A stretch of 64,000 nucleotides of DNA from Agromyces luteolus (GCF_009729855.1 NZ_WODA01000025.1:620001-684000), one strand, 5' to 3'. Shown: positions 42,954-52,519, counted from the stretch's first letter. Numbers and translations: made by a program. Notes: generated by a model from the letters alone, not told the origin.

Positions 42954-45916
42954 CAGCCGTTCGACGGTTCCTCGGTCGACGGCGCCTCGGTCGACGGCGT
43001 CTCCGTCGTGCTGGCCCCGTCCTCGGCGAGGACGATGAGCTCCGAGATGATCTCGGCGAGCTCGGCGTCCGCCGCACCGTAGGCCACCCAGTCGCCGTCC
43101 TGCAGCGCCTGCTGCTTGTCCTCGATGGCCTGTCGGGCACGGTTCAGCAGCGACTGCAGCTCGGTGTCCTCGGTCGTCGGGGGCGCCTCGCCCTCGCCGC
43201 CCGTCTCGCCGCCGTCGGGCGTGGTCGGCTCGACCTCCTCGTCGCCCGCGGCCGCGCCGGAGTCGCCGCCGAACAGCACGTTCAGCGCCTCGTCGAGCGT
43301 GTCCTGGAAGGCGATCTCGTCGCCGAACGCCACGAGCACCTTCTGCAGCAGCGGATAGCTCGTCTCACCGGTCGACTGAACGTAGACGGGCTGCACGTAG
43401 AGCAGGCCGCCGCCGACGGGCACGGTGAGCAGGTTGCCGTTGATCACGTCGGACTGGCCCTGCTTCAGCAGGTTCAGCGACTGCGACACCGTCGGGTCGG
43501 AGTTGAAGGTGTTCTGCACCTGACCGGGGCCGGGCACGTTGTCGTCCTCCGGCAGCGAGAGCAGCCTCAGCTTGCCGTAGCCCTCTGCACGTTCGCCCTC
43601 GGTCGAGCCCGCGTCGGAGTCGACCGCGAGGTACCCGCGCAGCACGTTGCGGCTCGCGCTGCCGCGCGCCTCGGGGATGAACGTCGAGTAGATCGAGTAG
43701 GTCGGCGCCTCCTGGCCGGGCATCTGCATGGTCAGGTAGTACGGCGGCTGCAGGAACGAGGTCGCCGCGCTCTGCGTCGGGTCGAGCGGCGTCGTCCACG
43801 CGTCCTCGCGCGAGTAGAAGGTCACCGGGTCGGTCACGTGGTAGCGCCCGAGCACGGCCCGCTGCATCTTGAACAGGTCGGCCGGGTAGCGCACGTGGCT
43901 CATGAGCTCGCCGGACATCTCGCTCATGTCCTTGATCGTGCTGGGGAAGACCTTCTGCCACGTCTGCAGGATCGGGTCCTCGTCGTCCCAGGCGTAGAGC
44001 GTCACGGTGCCGTCGTACGCGTCGACCGTGGCCTTGACGGAGTTGCGGATGTAGTTGACCTCGTCGAACGCGAGCGGCTGCTGCACGGCCTCGCTGTCGG
44101 AGATGGCCTCGCTGTAGCTGACCTTGTTCGAGTACGGGTACTGGTCGGAGAGCGTGTAGCCGTCGACGATCCAGACGACGCGTCCGTCGACGATGGACGG
44201 ATACGTGTCGGAGTCGAGCGTGAGGTAGGGCGCGACCTTCTGGACGCGCTCGATCGGGTTGCGGTCGTAGAGGATCTGCGACTCGTTCGAGACCTGGTCG
44301 GAGAGGAAGATCTGCTCGGACTGGAACTTCAGCGCGTAGACGAGCTTCGTGAACACGTTGTCGAGCACGGGGCCGCCGTCGCCGGTGAAGGTCGTCTGCT
44401 GCGGCTCGCCCTCACCGCCCGCCGGGTAGTCGAGCTCGATGGGCGCCGTGCCCTCGGGGGCGCCGACGATCGAGTACTCGGGCGAGTTCTCGCCGAAGTA
44501 GACGCGCGGTTCGAACTCCGGAAGCGTGCCGCTCGACGGGATCCCCGATTCGAGGAAGACCGGCTGGCCGTCGCTCGAACGCTGGTTGCCGGCGGCCGCG
44601 ACCAGGCCGTAGCCGTGCGTGTAGACGAGGTGCGAGTTGAACCACGTCTGCGCGTCGTTCAGGCCCTCGAGGTTGAGGTCGCGGATCGCGACGACCGTGT
44701 CCTGCGACTGCCCGTCGATCTCGTAGCGGTCGACGTCGAGCATCTCGGGGAACTGGTAGTACTGGCGGAACTGCTCGAGCTGGCGGAACGCCGGGCTGAT
44801 GACCGCCGGGTCCATGAGGCGGATGCTCGCGGTGGTCGCCGCGTCGGAGCGCAGGGCGCCGGGCTCGGCATCGGTCTCCGCCTCGTACGGGATCTCCTCG
44901 ATGTCGGCGACGCCGAACGCGTCGCGCGTCTCGTCGATGTTCCGGTCGATGTACGGCGCCTCAAGCGCTCGCGCGCTCGGGTCGACCTGGAAGCGCTGCA
45001 CGACCCACGGGTAGAGCGAGCCGATGAGCAGGCTCGAGACGATCAGGAGCACCGCGCCGACGAGCGGCAGTCGCCACCGGCCGAGGATCGCGGTGATGAA
45101 GAAGAGCACGGCCACGACGGCGGCGATGACCGAGAGGATCTGGCGACCGGGGATCGTCGCGAACACGTCGGTGTAGGAGGCACCGGTGATGAGCGAACCG
45201 GTCTCGGTCACGGTCGCGTACTGGTCGAACCAGATGCTCACGGCCTGCAGCAGCAGGTAGAGACCGGCGGTGACCGCGATCTGGATGCGCGCGGCCTTCG
45301 AGATGACGACCTCGCGGCCGCTCACGCGGATCGCCCCGTAGAGGTAGTTCGTCGCGATGACGAGCAGGCCCGAGAGCAGGACGACCGCCGACGCGAAGCC
45401 CACGATCGACCGGTAGAAGGGCAGCTCGAAGACGTAGAAGCCGATGTCGAACTGGAACTGCGGGTCGACCGAGCCGAACGGCGTGCGGTTCAGGAAGGCG
45501 AGCACCGAGTCCCAGCGGCTCGCCGTCGAGACGCCGGCGAAGATGCCGAGGACGGCCGGGATGCCGTACATCGCGAGGCGCCGGAGCGGCTCGAAGATCT
45601 CCTGATAACGATCCAGTTGCGAATTGAGCTTCGCGTACACCGGACGGGTCCGATAGGCGATCTGGATGGAGAGCCACACCGGCACGGCCATCGCGACGAA
45701 GCCGATGAGGAAGAGCACTATCCGCGTGATCCACTCGGTCGTCAGCACCTCGAGGAACCCGAGCTGGTCGTACCAGCGGATGTCCGCGTAGATACCGGCG
45801 AACACGAAGAACGCGATGACGAGGGCGCCGACGATGCCGATCGTGATCGCGATCGGCGCGCGGCGGCGCGTCGTCCTCGGTTCCTGCGACTGTGCTGTGG
45901 ACACTCTCGGCCTCAT
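42953..45916 (-). CDS. UPF0182 family integral membrane protein
   Basis: Protein of 987 residues. Seven N-terminal transmembrane helices (within about residues 20-305) precede a ~550-residue extracellular domain (PEFEPRVYFGENSPEYSIVG region, WIVDGYTLSDQYPYS) and a disordered acidic Thr/Pro/Glu-rich C-terminus. The architecture and WYDQLGFLEVLTTEW plus FDIGFYVFELPFYR are diagnostic of UPF0182 (Rv3193c-type). The function is unknown. It starts at the ATG at 45916 and is translationally coupled to the following methyltransferase. Confidence 0.93.
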   Translation of the reverse strand: MRPRVSTAQSQEPRTTRRRAPIAITIGIVGALVIAFFVFAGIYADIRWYDQLGFLEVLTTEWITRIVLFLIGFVAMAVPVWLSIQIAYRTRPVYAKLNSQLDRYQEIFEPLRRLAMYGIPAVLGIFAGVSTASRWDSVLAFLNRTPFGSVDPQFQFDIGFYVFELPFYRSIVGFASAVVLLSGLLVIATNYLYGAIRVSGREVVISKAARIQIAVTAGLYLLLQAVSIWFDQYATVTETGSLITGASYTDVFATIPGRQILSVIAAVVAVLFFITAILGRWRLPLVGAVLLIVSSLLIGSLYPWVVQRFQVDPSARALEAPYIDRNIDETRDAFGVADIEEIPYEAETDAEPGALRSDAATTASIRLMDPAVISPAFRQLEQFRQYYQFPEMLDVDRYEIDGQSQDTVVAIRDLNLEGLNDAQTWFNSHLVYTHGYGLVAAAGNQRSSDGQPVFLESGIPSSGTLPEFEPRVYFGENSPEYSIVGAPEGTAPIELDYPAGGEGEPQQTTFTGDGGPVLDNVFTKLVYALKFQSEQIFLSDQVSNESQILYDRNPIERVQKVAPYLTLDSDTYPSIVDGRVVWIVDGYTLSDQYPYSNKVSYSEAISDSEAVQQPLAFDEVNYIRNSVKATVDAYDGTVTLYAWDDEDPILQTWQKVFPSTIKDMSEMSGELMSHVRYPADLFKMQRAVLGRYHVTDPVTFYSREDAWTTPLDPTQSAATSFLQPPYYLTMQMPGQEAPTYSIYSTFIPEARGSASRNVLRGYLAVDSDAGSTEGERAEGYGKLRLLSLPEDDNVPGPGQVQNTFNSDPTVSQSLNLLKQGQSDVINGNLLTVPVGGGLLYVQPVYVQSTGETSYPLLQKVLVAFGDEIAFQDTLDEALNVLFGGDSGAAAGDEEVEPTTPDGGETGGEGEAPPTTEDTELQSLLNRARQAIEDKQQALQDGDWVAYGAADAELAEIISELIVLAEDGASTTETPSTEAPSTEEPSNG

Positions 45917-46061
45917 TCGGGTCGGGACGGGATCGGATTCCCATCCTACGGTCGGCTTTCTTGGAAAGGGCTGGCGGGGCGGGCCGCGCGGCTCCGCTCC
46001 GGGCGAACGCGGGCCCGCGGCATCCGTCGTCGACGACCGGCGGATGCCTCGCGGCGAGGGG

Positions 46062-47204
46062 TCAGCCGACGACGGCGTCGCAGCTCCGGAAGGCGGACGT
46101 GTCCCCGCCCTCGCCGACCGTCTCGACGATGTCCCGGGCCTCCTCGAGCGTGCCGACCGCGAAGACCTCGAGCCCGTCGGGCACGTTCCCGACGACCTCC
46201 TCGCAGTTGGACTCGGGTGCGAGGAACCACGGGGAGCCCGCGTCGAGCGCGCCCCAGAGCTTCTGGCGGATGCCGCCGATGGGGCCGACGGTCCCGTCGG
46301 AGTCGATGGTCCCGGTCCCCGCCACGTTCTCCCCGCCGGTCATCGCGCCCGGCGTCAGCGTGTCGACGATGCCGAGCGCGAACATGAGCCCGGCGCTCGG
46401 ACCGCCGACGTCGTTCAGCTGGATCTCGACGTCGACGGGGAACTCGTACCGCATGCGCACGCCGACGCCGAGCACGGCGTTGCCGCCGTTGTCGGCCGGG
46501 GTCGCCTCGACCTCGAGGTCCTCGCCGTCGCGGACGATCCCGATCGCGGCGGGCGACTCGGTCCCGTGCTCCCCGAGCGCCGTGCGCAGTTCGTCGACCG
46601 AGTTCACCTCCGCCCCGTCGACCGAGCGGATGACGTCGCCCTCCTCGATCACGCCCTCGGCCGGGGTCCCCTCGCCGACGCCCTGCACGACGACGTCGCG
46701 CGGGAAGTCGTAGCCGAGCTCGACGAGCGCCGCGGCGATGGCGTCCTGCTGGGAGTCGACCATCTGCGCCTCGTTCGCCGCGTCGCGGTCCTCGGTGCTG
46801 ATCCCGGGCGGGTAGATCACCTCGACCGGCAGGACGGCGCGGCGCGGGTCGACCCAGGCCGCGGCGACGTCGAGCCACCCCGGGGTCGCACCGGGGCGCC
46901 CGATCACCGACACCGTGAGCAGGTCGAGCGAGCCGTCGGTCGGGAAGGTCTCCTCGTCGGGGACCTCGATCAGCGGGACCTCCTCGTCGTCGACCTCGGT
47001 CGTGCCGAGCGTGTCGTACACCGGGCCCGCCTGCTGGATGACGTACGGGCTGGGCAGCAGCGCGAAGCCGAGGCCGACGACCGCGGCGATCGCCACCGCC
47101 GTCCAGCCGATCCGCTCGCGACGAGAGCGCCGCGCGACGGCGACGCGTTCGGACGTCGGATCGGGCGCCGACCGGTCGTCGCCAGGGCCGCCGAAGAGCG
47201 TCAT
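46062..47204 (-). CDS. Membrane-anchored PDZ-Lon-type protease (YlbL-like)
   Basis: Protein of 380 residues with one N-terminal transmembrane helix (about 33-50), a PDZ domain (about 165-230; GTPAEGVIEEGDVIRSVDG) and a Lon-type proteolytic domain with catalytic Ser S270 (GGPSAGLMFALG) and Lys K315 (GIRQKLWGAL). It acts outside the membrane and lacks an AAA module, so it is ATP-independent. The substrate is unknown. The order next to UPF0182 matches other Actinobacteria (Rv3194c-type). The ATG at 47204 has AAGGA upstream. Confidence 0.92.
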   Translation of the reverse strand: MTLFGGPGDDRSAPDPTSERVAVARRSRRERIGWTAVAIAAVVGLGFALLPSPYVIQQAGPVYDTLGTTEVDDEEVPLIEVPDEETFPTDGSLDLLTVSVIGRPGATPGWLDVAAAWVDPRRAVLPVEVIYPPGISTEDRDAANEAQMVDSQQDAIAAALVELGYDFPRDVVVQGVGEGTPAEGVIEEGDVIRSVDGAEVNSVDELRTALGEHGTESPAAIGIVRDGEDLEVEATPADNGGNAVLGVGVRMRYEFPVDVEIQLNDVGGPSAGLMFALGIVDTLTPGAMTGGENVAGTGTIDSDGTVGPIGGIRQKLWGALDAGSPWFLAPESNCEEVVGNVPDGLEVFAVGTLEEARDIVETVGEGGDTSAFRSCDAVVG

Positions 47205-47351
47205 CCGCCGTGGTCCTTCCCGAGCGCCCGCGGGGGATCCCGGCGCTGTTCGCGACGGGCGGACACCCGAGGGGTCAGCCTAGGCCATTTCCCGGCGAGG
47301 ACGCAGATGACCGGCGGTAGCGTTGAGCGCGAAGCGAGGGAGGTGGCCCGA

Positions 47352-48782
47352 GTGGCCGAACGCGACCAGGAGCCCGACCGCGACCCCGAGGACGAGTTCC
47401 GCGACATGCTGCGCGAGCTGCTGTCCGGTTCGGGCGGCATCGACCCGTCGAAGCTCGCCGGTGCGGCCGGACTGCCGAACGATCCCGCGAGCATCGCGGC
47501 GCTCTTCAGCCAGCTCCAGCAGGCCATGCAGCGCTCCGAGGAGGAAGGCATCGACTGGTCGCTCGCGCTCCGCCAGGCCGAGCAGCGCGCCTCGACCGGT
47601 CAGCGCCAGATCGCCGCCGCCGAGACGGAGCGACTCGACCGCGCCTTCGACCTGGCCGCGCTCTGGCTCGACGAGGCCGTCGAGGTCTCGGCCCTGCCGG
47701 GCACGCCCGAGCTCCTCACCCGGCGCTCGTGGGCGGCGGCGACCATGCCGATCTGGACGCAGCTCGCCGAACCGGTCGCGACGAGCATCGCCGACTCGCT
47801 GACGCGCGTGATGAGCGAGCAGGCGCCCGAGGAGCTGCGCTCGATGGTGCAGGGCGCGAGCCGGATGATGCGGGGCATCGGCGGCGCGATGTTCGCGATG
47901 CAGCTCGGCCAGGTCGTCGGCCAGCTCTCGACCGAGGTGGTATCCGGCGGCGACGTCGGGCTCCCCCTGCTGGAGGACGGCCGGGCCGCCCTCCTGCCCG
48001 AGAACGTCGTCGAGTTCGGCGAGGGCCTCGACATCCCGACCGACCAGGTCGAGCTCTACCTCGCGGTGCGCGAGCTCGCGCACGCGCGGCTGTTCCGCCA
48101 CGCGCGGTGGCTGCGCCTGCACCTCATCACCGCGATCACCGCGTTCGCGCGCGGCATCGACGTCGACGTCGAGCGCCTCGAGCAGCTCGCGGAGGGCTTC
48201 GACCCTTCGAACACCGACGAGCTGCGCGACGCGGTCGCGAACGGCGCCCTGCTGCGGCCGAAGAGCCCGGAGCAGGAGGCGGCGCTCGGCCGCCTCGAGA
48301 CGATGCTCGCGCTCGTCGAGGGCTGGGTCGACGTCGTCACGGCGGATGCCACGTCCCGCCTGCCGAAGTCCGACGCCGTCGCCGAGACCATCCGTCGCCG
48401 GCGGGCGACCGGCGGGCCGGCCGAGTCGGCGCTCGCGACGCTCGTCGGCCTCGAGCTCCGCCCCCGCCGCCTCCGCGACGCCGCCGCCATGTGGCGCGCG
48501 GTCACCGACGCGGTCGGCATCGGCGGACGCGACGCGCTGTGGGCGCACCCCGACCTCCTGCCGACCGCGGCCGACCTCGACGACCCGGCGCCGCTCGCGG
48601 CGCGGCTCGCGTCGGGCGGCGAGGCGGGCGGCGACGCCGACGCGGAGTTCGACGAGGCGCTCGAGGCCCTGCTGCGCGGCGAGTTCCCGCCCGCGGATGC
48701 CGCCGGCGACGACGGCACGGGCGACGACACGGGCGACGACAACCCAGGCGAGGCGCCCGAGGGCGGGCCGCGCCCGGCCTGA
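47352..48782 (+). CDS. DUF2342 family protein (putative zinc-dependent hydrolase)
   Basis: Protein of 476 residues matching DUF2342, annotated in many genomes as a zinc-dependent metalloprotease or coenzyme-F420-associated protein. Typical blocks are EDEFRDMLRELLSGSGGIDPSKLAGAAGLP, VMSEQAPEEL, FAMQLGQVVGQLSTEVVSGGD and LYLAVRELAHARLF. The last has a xExxH form rather than canonical HExxH, so activity is not certain. The C-terminus is disordered and acidic. The GTG at 47352 has GGGAGG 8 bases upstream; an ATG at 47307 is possible. Divergent from the PDZ-Lon gene. Confidence 0.85.
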   Translation: MAERDQEPDRDPEDEFRDMLRELLSGSGGIDPSKLAGAAGLPNDPASIAALFSQLQQAMQRSEEEGIDWSLALRQAEQRASTGQRQIAAAETERLDRAFDLAALWLDEAVEVSALPGTPELLTRRSWAAATMPIWTQLAEPVATSIADSLTRVMSEQAPEELRSMVQGASRMMRGIGGAMFAMQLGQVVGQLSTEVVSGGDVGLPLLEDGRAALLPENVVEFGEGLDIPTDQVELYLAVRELAHARLFRHARWLRLHLITAITAFARGIDVDVERLEQLAEGFDPSNTDELRDAVANGALLRPKSPEQEAALGRLETMLALVEGWVDVVTADATSRLPKSDAVAETIRRRRATGGPAESALATLVGLELRPRRLRDAAAMWRAVTDAVGIGGRDALWAHPDLLPTAADLDDPAPLAARLASGGEAGGDADAEFDEALEALLRGEFPPADAAGDDGTGDDTGDDNPGEAPEGGPRPA

Positions 48783-48876
48783 CGGGCGGGTTCCCCGCGT
48801 CGGGCCGGACCGGTCCCGGGGTCGCACCTGTGGACGCACGCTGACGCGCCGTCGACCCCTGCGGCATGCTTCCCGC

Positions 48877-49749
48877 ATGACGCCCCGACTCGACCCGGCC
48901 CTCCCCCTCGTGTGGCGCTCGCCGAGCACGCTGCAGCTCGGCGGCGTCCGCCCGGTCGCCCTGCTGGAGGACCCCGGCAGCCTCGAGACCGGCCTCCTCG
49001 CCGCGCTCGCGGCCGGAGCCTCGCGGTCGACGCTGCACACCATCGGCGCCGCGCTCGACGGCGACCCCGAGCGGATCGACGCACTGCTCGACCGACTCGC
49101 GCCCGCGTGCCTCGACGGACCGCACCCGACGACGTCCGGGGTCGTCGCCCTCTCCGGGCCGGCCGCGCTCGTCGACGACCTCGGCACCGCCCTCCTCCGG
49201 CTCGGGCATCGTCCGGTGGCCGCGGCCGACGCCGACCCCGCGACGACGGAGGCCGCGGTGCTCGTCGCCGAACGCGTCGTGCCGCCGGCGACCCACCTGC
49301 CATGGCTCGCCGCCGACGTGCCGCACCTCGTCGTCGTGTTCGACGAACGCGGCGCCGAGGTCGGCCCGTTCGTCCGGCCGGGCTCCGGGCCCTGCGTGCG
49401 CTGCGTGCACCTGGCGCGACGCGACGCGGATGCCGCGTGGCCCGCGATCTCGGCCCAGCTCGCGGTCGCACCGCCACCCCCGCACCGGGGCCGCGCCAGG
49501 CACGAGGCGCTCGCGCTCGCGGCATCCGTCGTCGACGACCTGCTGCGCACGGGCGGCTCGGCGCTCGACTCGGCGACGGTCGTCGTCAGCGACGCGCCCG
49601 CGCCGGCGACCCGGCGGCCGACGCCGGTCGCGATGCACCCGGAGTGCGGATGTCGAGCTCCCGGAGGAAGCGCGACGGCTCCCGTTCCGCTCGCCGCCCG
49701 GACGACCAGCGCGAGAAGCTCAACGACAGCCGTCGCCGTGCCCGCGTGA
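48877..49749 (+). CDS. Orphan cyclodehydratase-like (TOMM/ThiF-type) protein
   Basis: Protein of 290 residues. After an N-terminal winged-helix-like region, GPFVRPGSGPCVRCVHLARRD and the late HPECGC provide two CxxC/CxC pairs in the arrangement of the zinc site of thiazole/oxazole cyclodehydratase partner proteins and ocin-ThiF-like domains. A short AWPAISAQL segment between them is also typical. No precursor peptide, dehydrogenase or YcaO gene is visible nearby, so a role in azole peptide synthesis is not shown. The position equals that of the conserved hypothetical Rv3196 in mycobacteria. The 3' end overlaps uvrD2 on the other strand by 164 bases. Confidence 0.6.
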   Translation: MTPRLDPALPLVWRSPSTLQLGGVRPVALLEDPGSLETGLLAALAAGASRSTLHTIGAALDGDPERIDALLDRLAPACLDGPHPTTSGVVALSGPAALVDDLGTALLRLGHRPVAAADADPATTEAAVLVAERVVPPATHLPWLAADVPHLVVVFDERGAEVGPFVRPGSGPCVRCVHLARRDADAAWPAISAQLAVAPPPPHRGRARHEALALAASVVDDLLRTGGSALDSATVVVSDAPAPATRRPTPVAMHPECGCRAPGGSATAPVPLAARTTSARSSTTAVAVPA

Positions 49750-51424
49750 TTCCCACGTAGAGCAGTCGCCGCTCCTCGTCGATGGCCTCGAACCCGGTCG
49801 CGTAGGCGATGGGCAGCATGCCCTCGGCGAGGCCGGGCAGGTGGACCTCGTCCCATTCGAGGCCCTTCGCCGAGTGCAGGGTCGCGATCGTGACGGCCGC
49901 GACCGCCGGCTCGTGGTGGGTCTCGGCGCGCGTGCGGAGGTCGTCGGCGAACGTGCGGAACGTCGTGCCGGCCGGTTGGTCGTCCACGAGCCGGGCGATG
50001 GCGTTGAGCGATTCCCATCGGTCGCGCACCGCGCCGGGCCCGGCCGGCGGCTCGAGCGTCCAGCCGAGCGAGCGCAGCACGTCGCTCACCGACTTGAACA
50101 GCGGCTCGTCGGCGATCGCGAGCGCGGCGGCCCGGATCGCGTGCACCGCCTCGCGCACCTCGGGGCGGTCGAAGAAGCGCTGCGCCCCGCGCACCCGCAC
50201 CGACACGCCGACGTCGCCGAGCGCCTGCTCGAAGAGGGCGGACTGCGAGTTCACGCGCAGCAGCACGGCGATCGACTCGGGCGCGACCCCCGCGTCGATG
50301 CGCTGCCGCACGCGCGTGGCGACCCCGCGCGCCTCGGCGAGCTCGTCGGGGAACTCGACCACCTCGGGCCGCGGGCCGTGCGGGACGCGCTCCGCCGCCA
50401 GCGCGGCCGCAGGCCCGGCCCCAGGCGCGGTCGCGAGCGCGGACTCCGCAGCGTCAGGAACGGATGTCGCCGGGTCGCCGGCGTCCGGCGCGGCCGCCGC
50501 GAGGCGGAGCGCACCGGGCCGGCCGCGCATGAGCCGGTTCGCGACCTCGACGATCTCGGGGGTCGACCGGTAGTTGCGCTCCAGCCGCACGATCGTGGCA
50601 TCCGGGTAGTGCCGTTCGAAGCCGAGGAGGAACTCGGCGCTCGCGCCCGCGAACGAGTAGATGGTCTGGCTCGCGTCGCCGACCACGCACACGTCGCGCC
50701 GCCCGCCCAGCCAGAGCTCGAGCAGGTGCTGCTGCGCCGGGGAGACGTCCTGGTACTCGTCGACCACGAAGTGCCGGTAGGCCTCGCGCACCTGGAGCGC
50801 CACGACCGGTTCGGACTCGATCATGCCCGCGGTGGCGAGCAGCACGTCCTCGAAGTCCATCGCCCGGCGCTCGTCCTTCAGCTCCTCGTACGCCTCGAGG
50901 AGCGCGAGCATCTGCTCCGCCGTCAGCGTGCCGGGCGCGCCGCGGGACGCGAGCCGGACGCGGTAGTCGTCCATGCCGACGAGGCCGACCTTGCGCCACT
51001 CGATCTCGGCGGCGACGTCGCGCAGCGTCGCGGTGTCGACCTTCACCCGGGACCGCTCGGCGGCGAGCCCGAGCAGCCGCCCCTTGAACTCGAGCACGCG
51101 GGGCGCTGGGCCGCCGACGACGATGGGCCAGAAGTGGTTCAGCTGGGCGAGCGCGGCCGCGTGGAAGGTGCGCGCGGCGACCGTCCCCGCTCCGAGCGCG
51201 CGCAGCCTCGTGCGGAGCTCGGCGGCCGCCCGCGAGGTGAAGGTCAGCGCCATGACCCGGGCGGGATCGTACGAGCCGGATGCCACGCCGTAGGCGATGC
51301 GGTGCGTGATCGCCCGGGTCTTGCCCGTGCCGGCGCCGGCCAGGACGCAGACCGGCCCGATGAGCGCCTCGGCGGCGACGCGCTGCTCGTCGTCGAGGGC
51401 GGTGAGGAGCGGGTCGCCCGTCAT
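49586..51424 (-). CDS. uvrD2: UvrD2-like superfamily 1 DNA helicase
   Basis: 3'-5' DNA helicase of 612 residues. Motifs: Walker A AGAGTGKT, Ia LTFTSRAAAEL, II VVDEYQDVSPAQQ, III GDASQTIYSFAGA, IV RLERNYRSTPEI, V TLHSAKGLEWDEVHLPGL and VI LLYVGITRARRRL. It ends soon after motif VI; the HRDC and tetracysteine region of mycobacterial UvrD2 is missing, leaving only a short basic tail. The ATG at 51424 overlaps the nudC stop (ATGA). It should act in repair or replication-fork processing. Confidence 0.9.
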   Translation of the reverse strand: MTGDPLLTALDDEQRVAAEALIGPVCVLAGAGTGKTRAITHRIAYGVASGSYDPARVMALTFTSRAAAELRTRLRALGAGTVAARTFHAAALAQLNHFWPIVVGGPAPRVLEFKGRLLGLAAERSRVKVDTATLRDVAAEIEWRKVGLVGMDDYRVRLASRGAPGTLTAEQMLALLEAYEELKDERRAMDFEDVLLATAGMIESEPVVALQVREAYRHFVVDEYQDVSPAQQHLLELWLGGRRDVCVVGDASQTIYSFAGASAEFLLGFERHYPDATIVRLERNYRSTPEIVEVANRLMRGRPGALRLAAAAPDAGDPATSVPDAAESALATAPGAGPAAALAAERVPHGPRPEVVEFPDELAEARGVATRVRQRIDAGVAPESIAVLLRVNSQSALFEQALGDVGVSVRVRGAQRFFDRPEVREAVHAIRAAALAIADEPLFKSVSDVLRSLGWTLEPPAGPGAVRDRWESLNAIARLVDDQPAGTTFRTFADDLRTRAETHHEPAVAAVTIATLHSAKGLEWDEVHLPGLAEGMLPIAYATGFEAIDEERRLLYVGITRARRRLSLSFSRWSSGRRAEREPSRFLRELDIRTPGASRPASAAGSPARARR

Positions 51425-52434
51425 GAGGTCGACCACGGCATCGACGAGGCGAGCGGCCCCCCGTACCACTCCTCGAGCATCCAGCGGGCGATCGAGGTCT
51501 CACCCGGCAGCGCGACGCGGCCGAGCGCGTCGCGGAGCCCGTCGCGGTCGAACCAGCGCAGCTCGAGGATCTCCTCGCCGTCGGGCACGACCGTGGTCGC
51601 CGCACCGTGCGCGACGCGCGCGCGGAACGCGCACATCAGGCTCGCCGGGAACGGCCAGGGCTGCGATCCGAGGTACTCGACGCGGTCGACCGCGAGGCCG
51701 GCCTCCTCGCCGATCTCGCGCACGACCGCCGCCTCGAGCGACTCGCCGGGCTCGACGAAGCCCGCGAGCACCGAGAAGCGGTCCTGCTCCCACATCGCGT
51801 TGGAGCCGAGCAGCACGCGGTCCTCGTCGTCGGTGACGAGCACGATCACGGCCGGGTCGGTGCGCGGGAAGCGCAGGCGGTCCTCGGCCAGGCAGCGTCG
51901 CGCCCAGCCCGAGGTCACGACCTCGGTCGGGCTGCCGCAGCCGGGGCAGAACGCATGGGTCGCGTGCCAGTTCGCGAGCGCCACCGCCTCGATCGCGAGG
52001 CCCGCGTCGCGGTCGTCGAGGGAGGTCGCGATGCCGCGGAGCCCGACCCATCGCGGCTCGTCGGCGATCGCGGCCGCGGCGTCGGCGTCGTAGGTCCACG
52101 CCTCGATCGGGCTTCCGGCGGGCAGCGCGCCGTCCGCGGCATCCGCCCCCGCATCGAGCGTGCGCCCCAGGTAGCAGCGCACGTCGGGCTCGGCCAGGGT
52201 CGACGGATGCCGCAGGCCGAGGCCCGGCGCATCGTCGACCGACGCCGGCTCGACGACGAGCACGCGGCCGGCGTGCACCGCGAGCACCCGGGCGTCCGGG
52301 TCGGCGTCGAACGCGTCGGCGCGACCCGTCGCGGTGCGCGACACGGCGTCGCGATCGAGGTGCTCGCGAGCGAGCGGCGGGGTGGTGACGGGGTGCGCGA
52401 CGTCGGCGGGATTCGGCGCGTCGGGGTGGAGCAC
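51421..52434 (-). CDS. nudC: NAD+ diphosphatase (NudC)
   Basis: Nudix hydrolase of 337 residues that splits NAD(H) and can decap NAD-RNA. A zinc-ribbon segment begins FCPGCGSPTEVV; a third Cys (ARRC) is seen but the usual fourth is not at the expected spacing. The Nudix box GFVEPGESLEAAVVREIGEEAGL is complete, followed by the NudC-specific SQPWPFPASLM. The GTG at 52434 has GAGAGG upstream; longer in-frame sequence belongs to the antisense of the phosphotransferase gene. It is coupled to uvrD2. Confidence 0.92.
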   Translation of the reverse strand: MLHPDAPNPADVAHPVTTPPLAREHLDRDAVSRTATGRADAFDADPDARVLAVHAGRVLVVEPASVDDAPGLGLRHPSTLAEPDVRCYLGRTLDAGADAADGALPAGSPIEAWTYDADAAAAIADEPRWVGLRGIATSLDDRDAGLAIEAVALANWHATHAFCPGCGSPTEVVTSGWARRCLAEDRLRFPRTDPAVIVLVTDDEDRVLLGSNAMWEQDRFSVLAGFVEPGESLEAAVVREIGEEAGLAVDRVEYLGSQPWPFPASLMCAFRARVAHGAATTVVPDGEEILELRWFDRDGLRDALGRVALPGETSIARWMLEEWYGGPLASSMPWSTS

Positions 52435-52506
52435 TGGTGCACCTCTCGTCGGAGCCGGAGTCGTCGGGAACGCGTGGCGGTCGCCGGGCAGGCCGGATGA
52501 CCTGCT

Positions 52507-52512
52507 TAGGCT
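52507..52512 (+). promoter_or_regulatory. -10 element, leaderless phosphotransferase-like gene
   Basis: TAGGCT ends 7 bases before the ATG at 52520. Confidence 0.5.
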
Positions 52513-52519
52513 GAGTGCC

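Noticed and set aside
49430-52093. An 887-residue plus-strand ORF antisense to uvrD2 and nudC
   Set aside because: No recognisable motif, Arg-rich composition, and full overlap with two intact conserved genes on the other strand.
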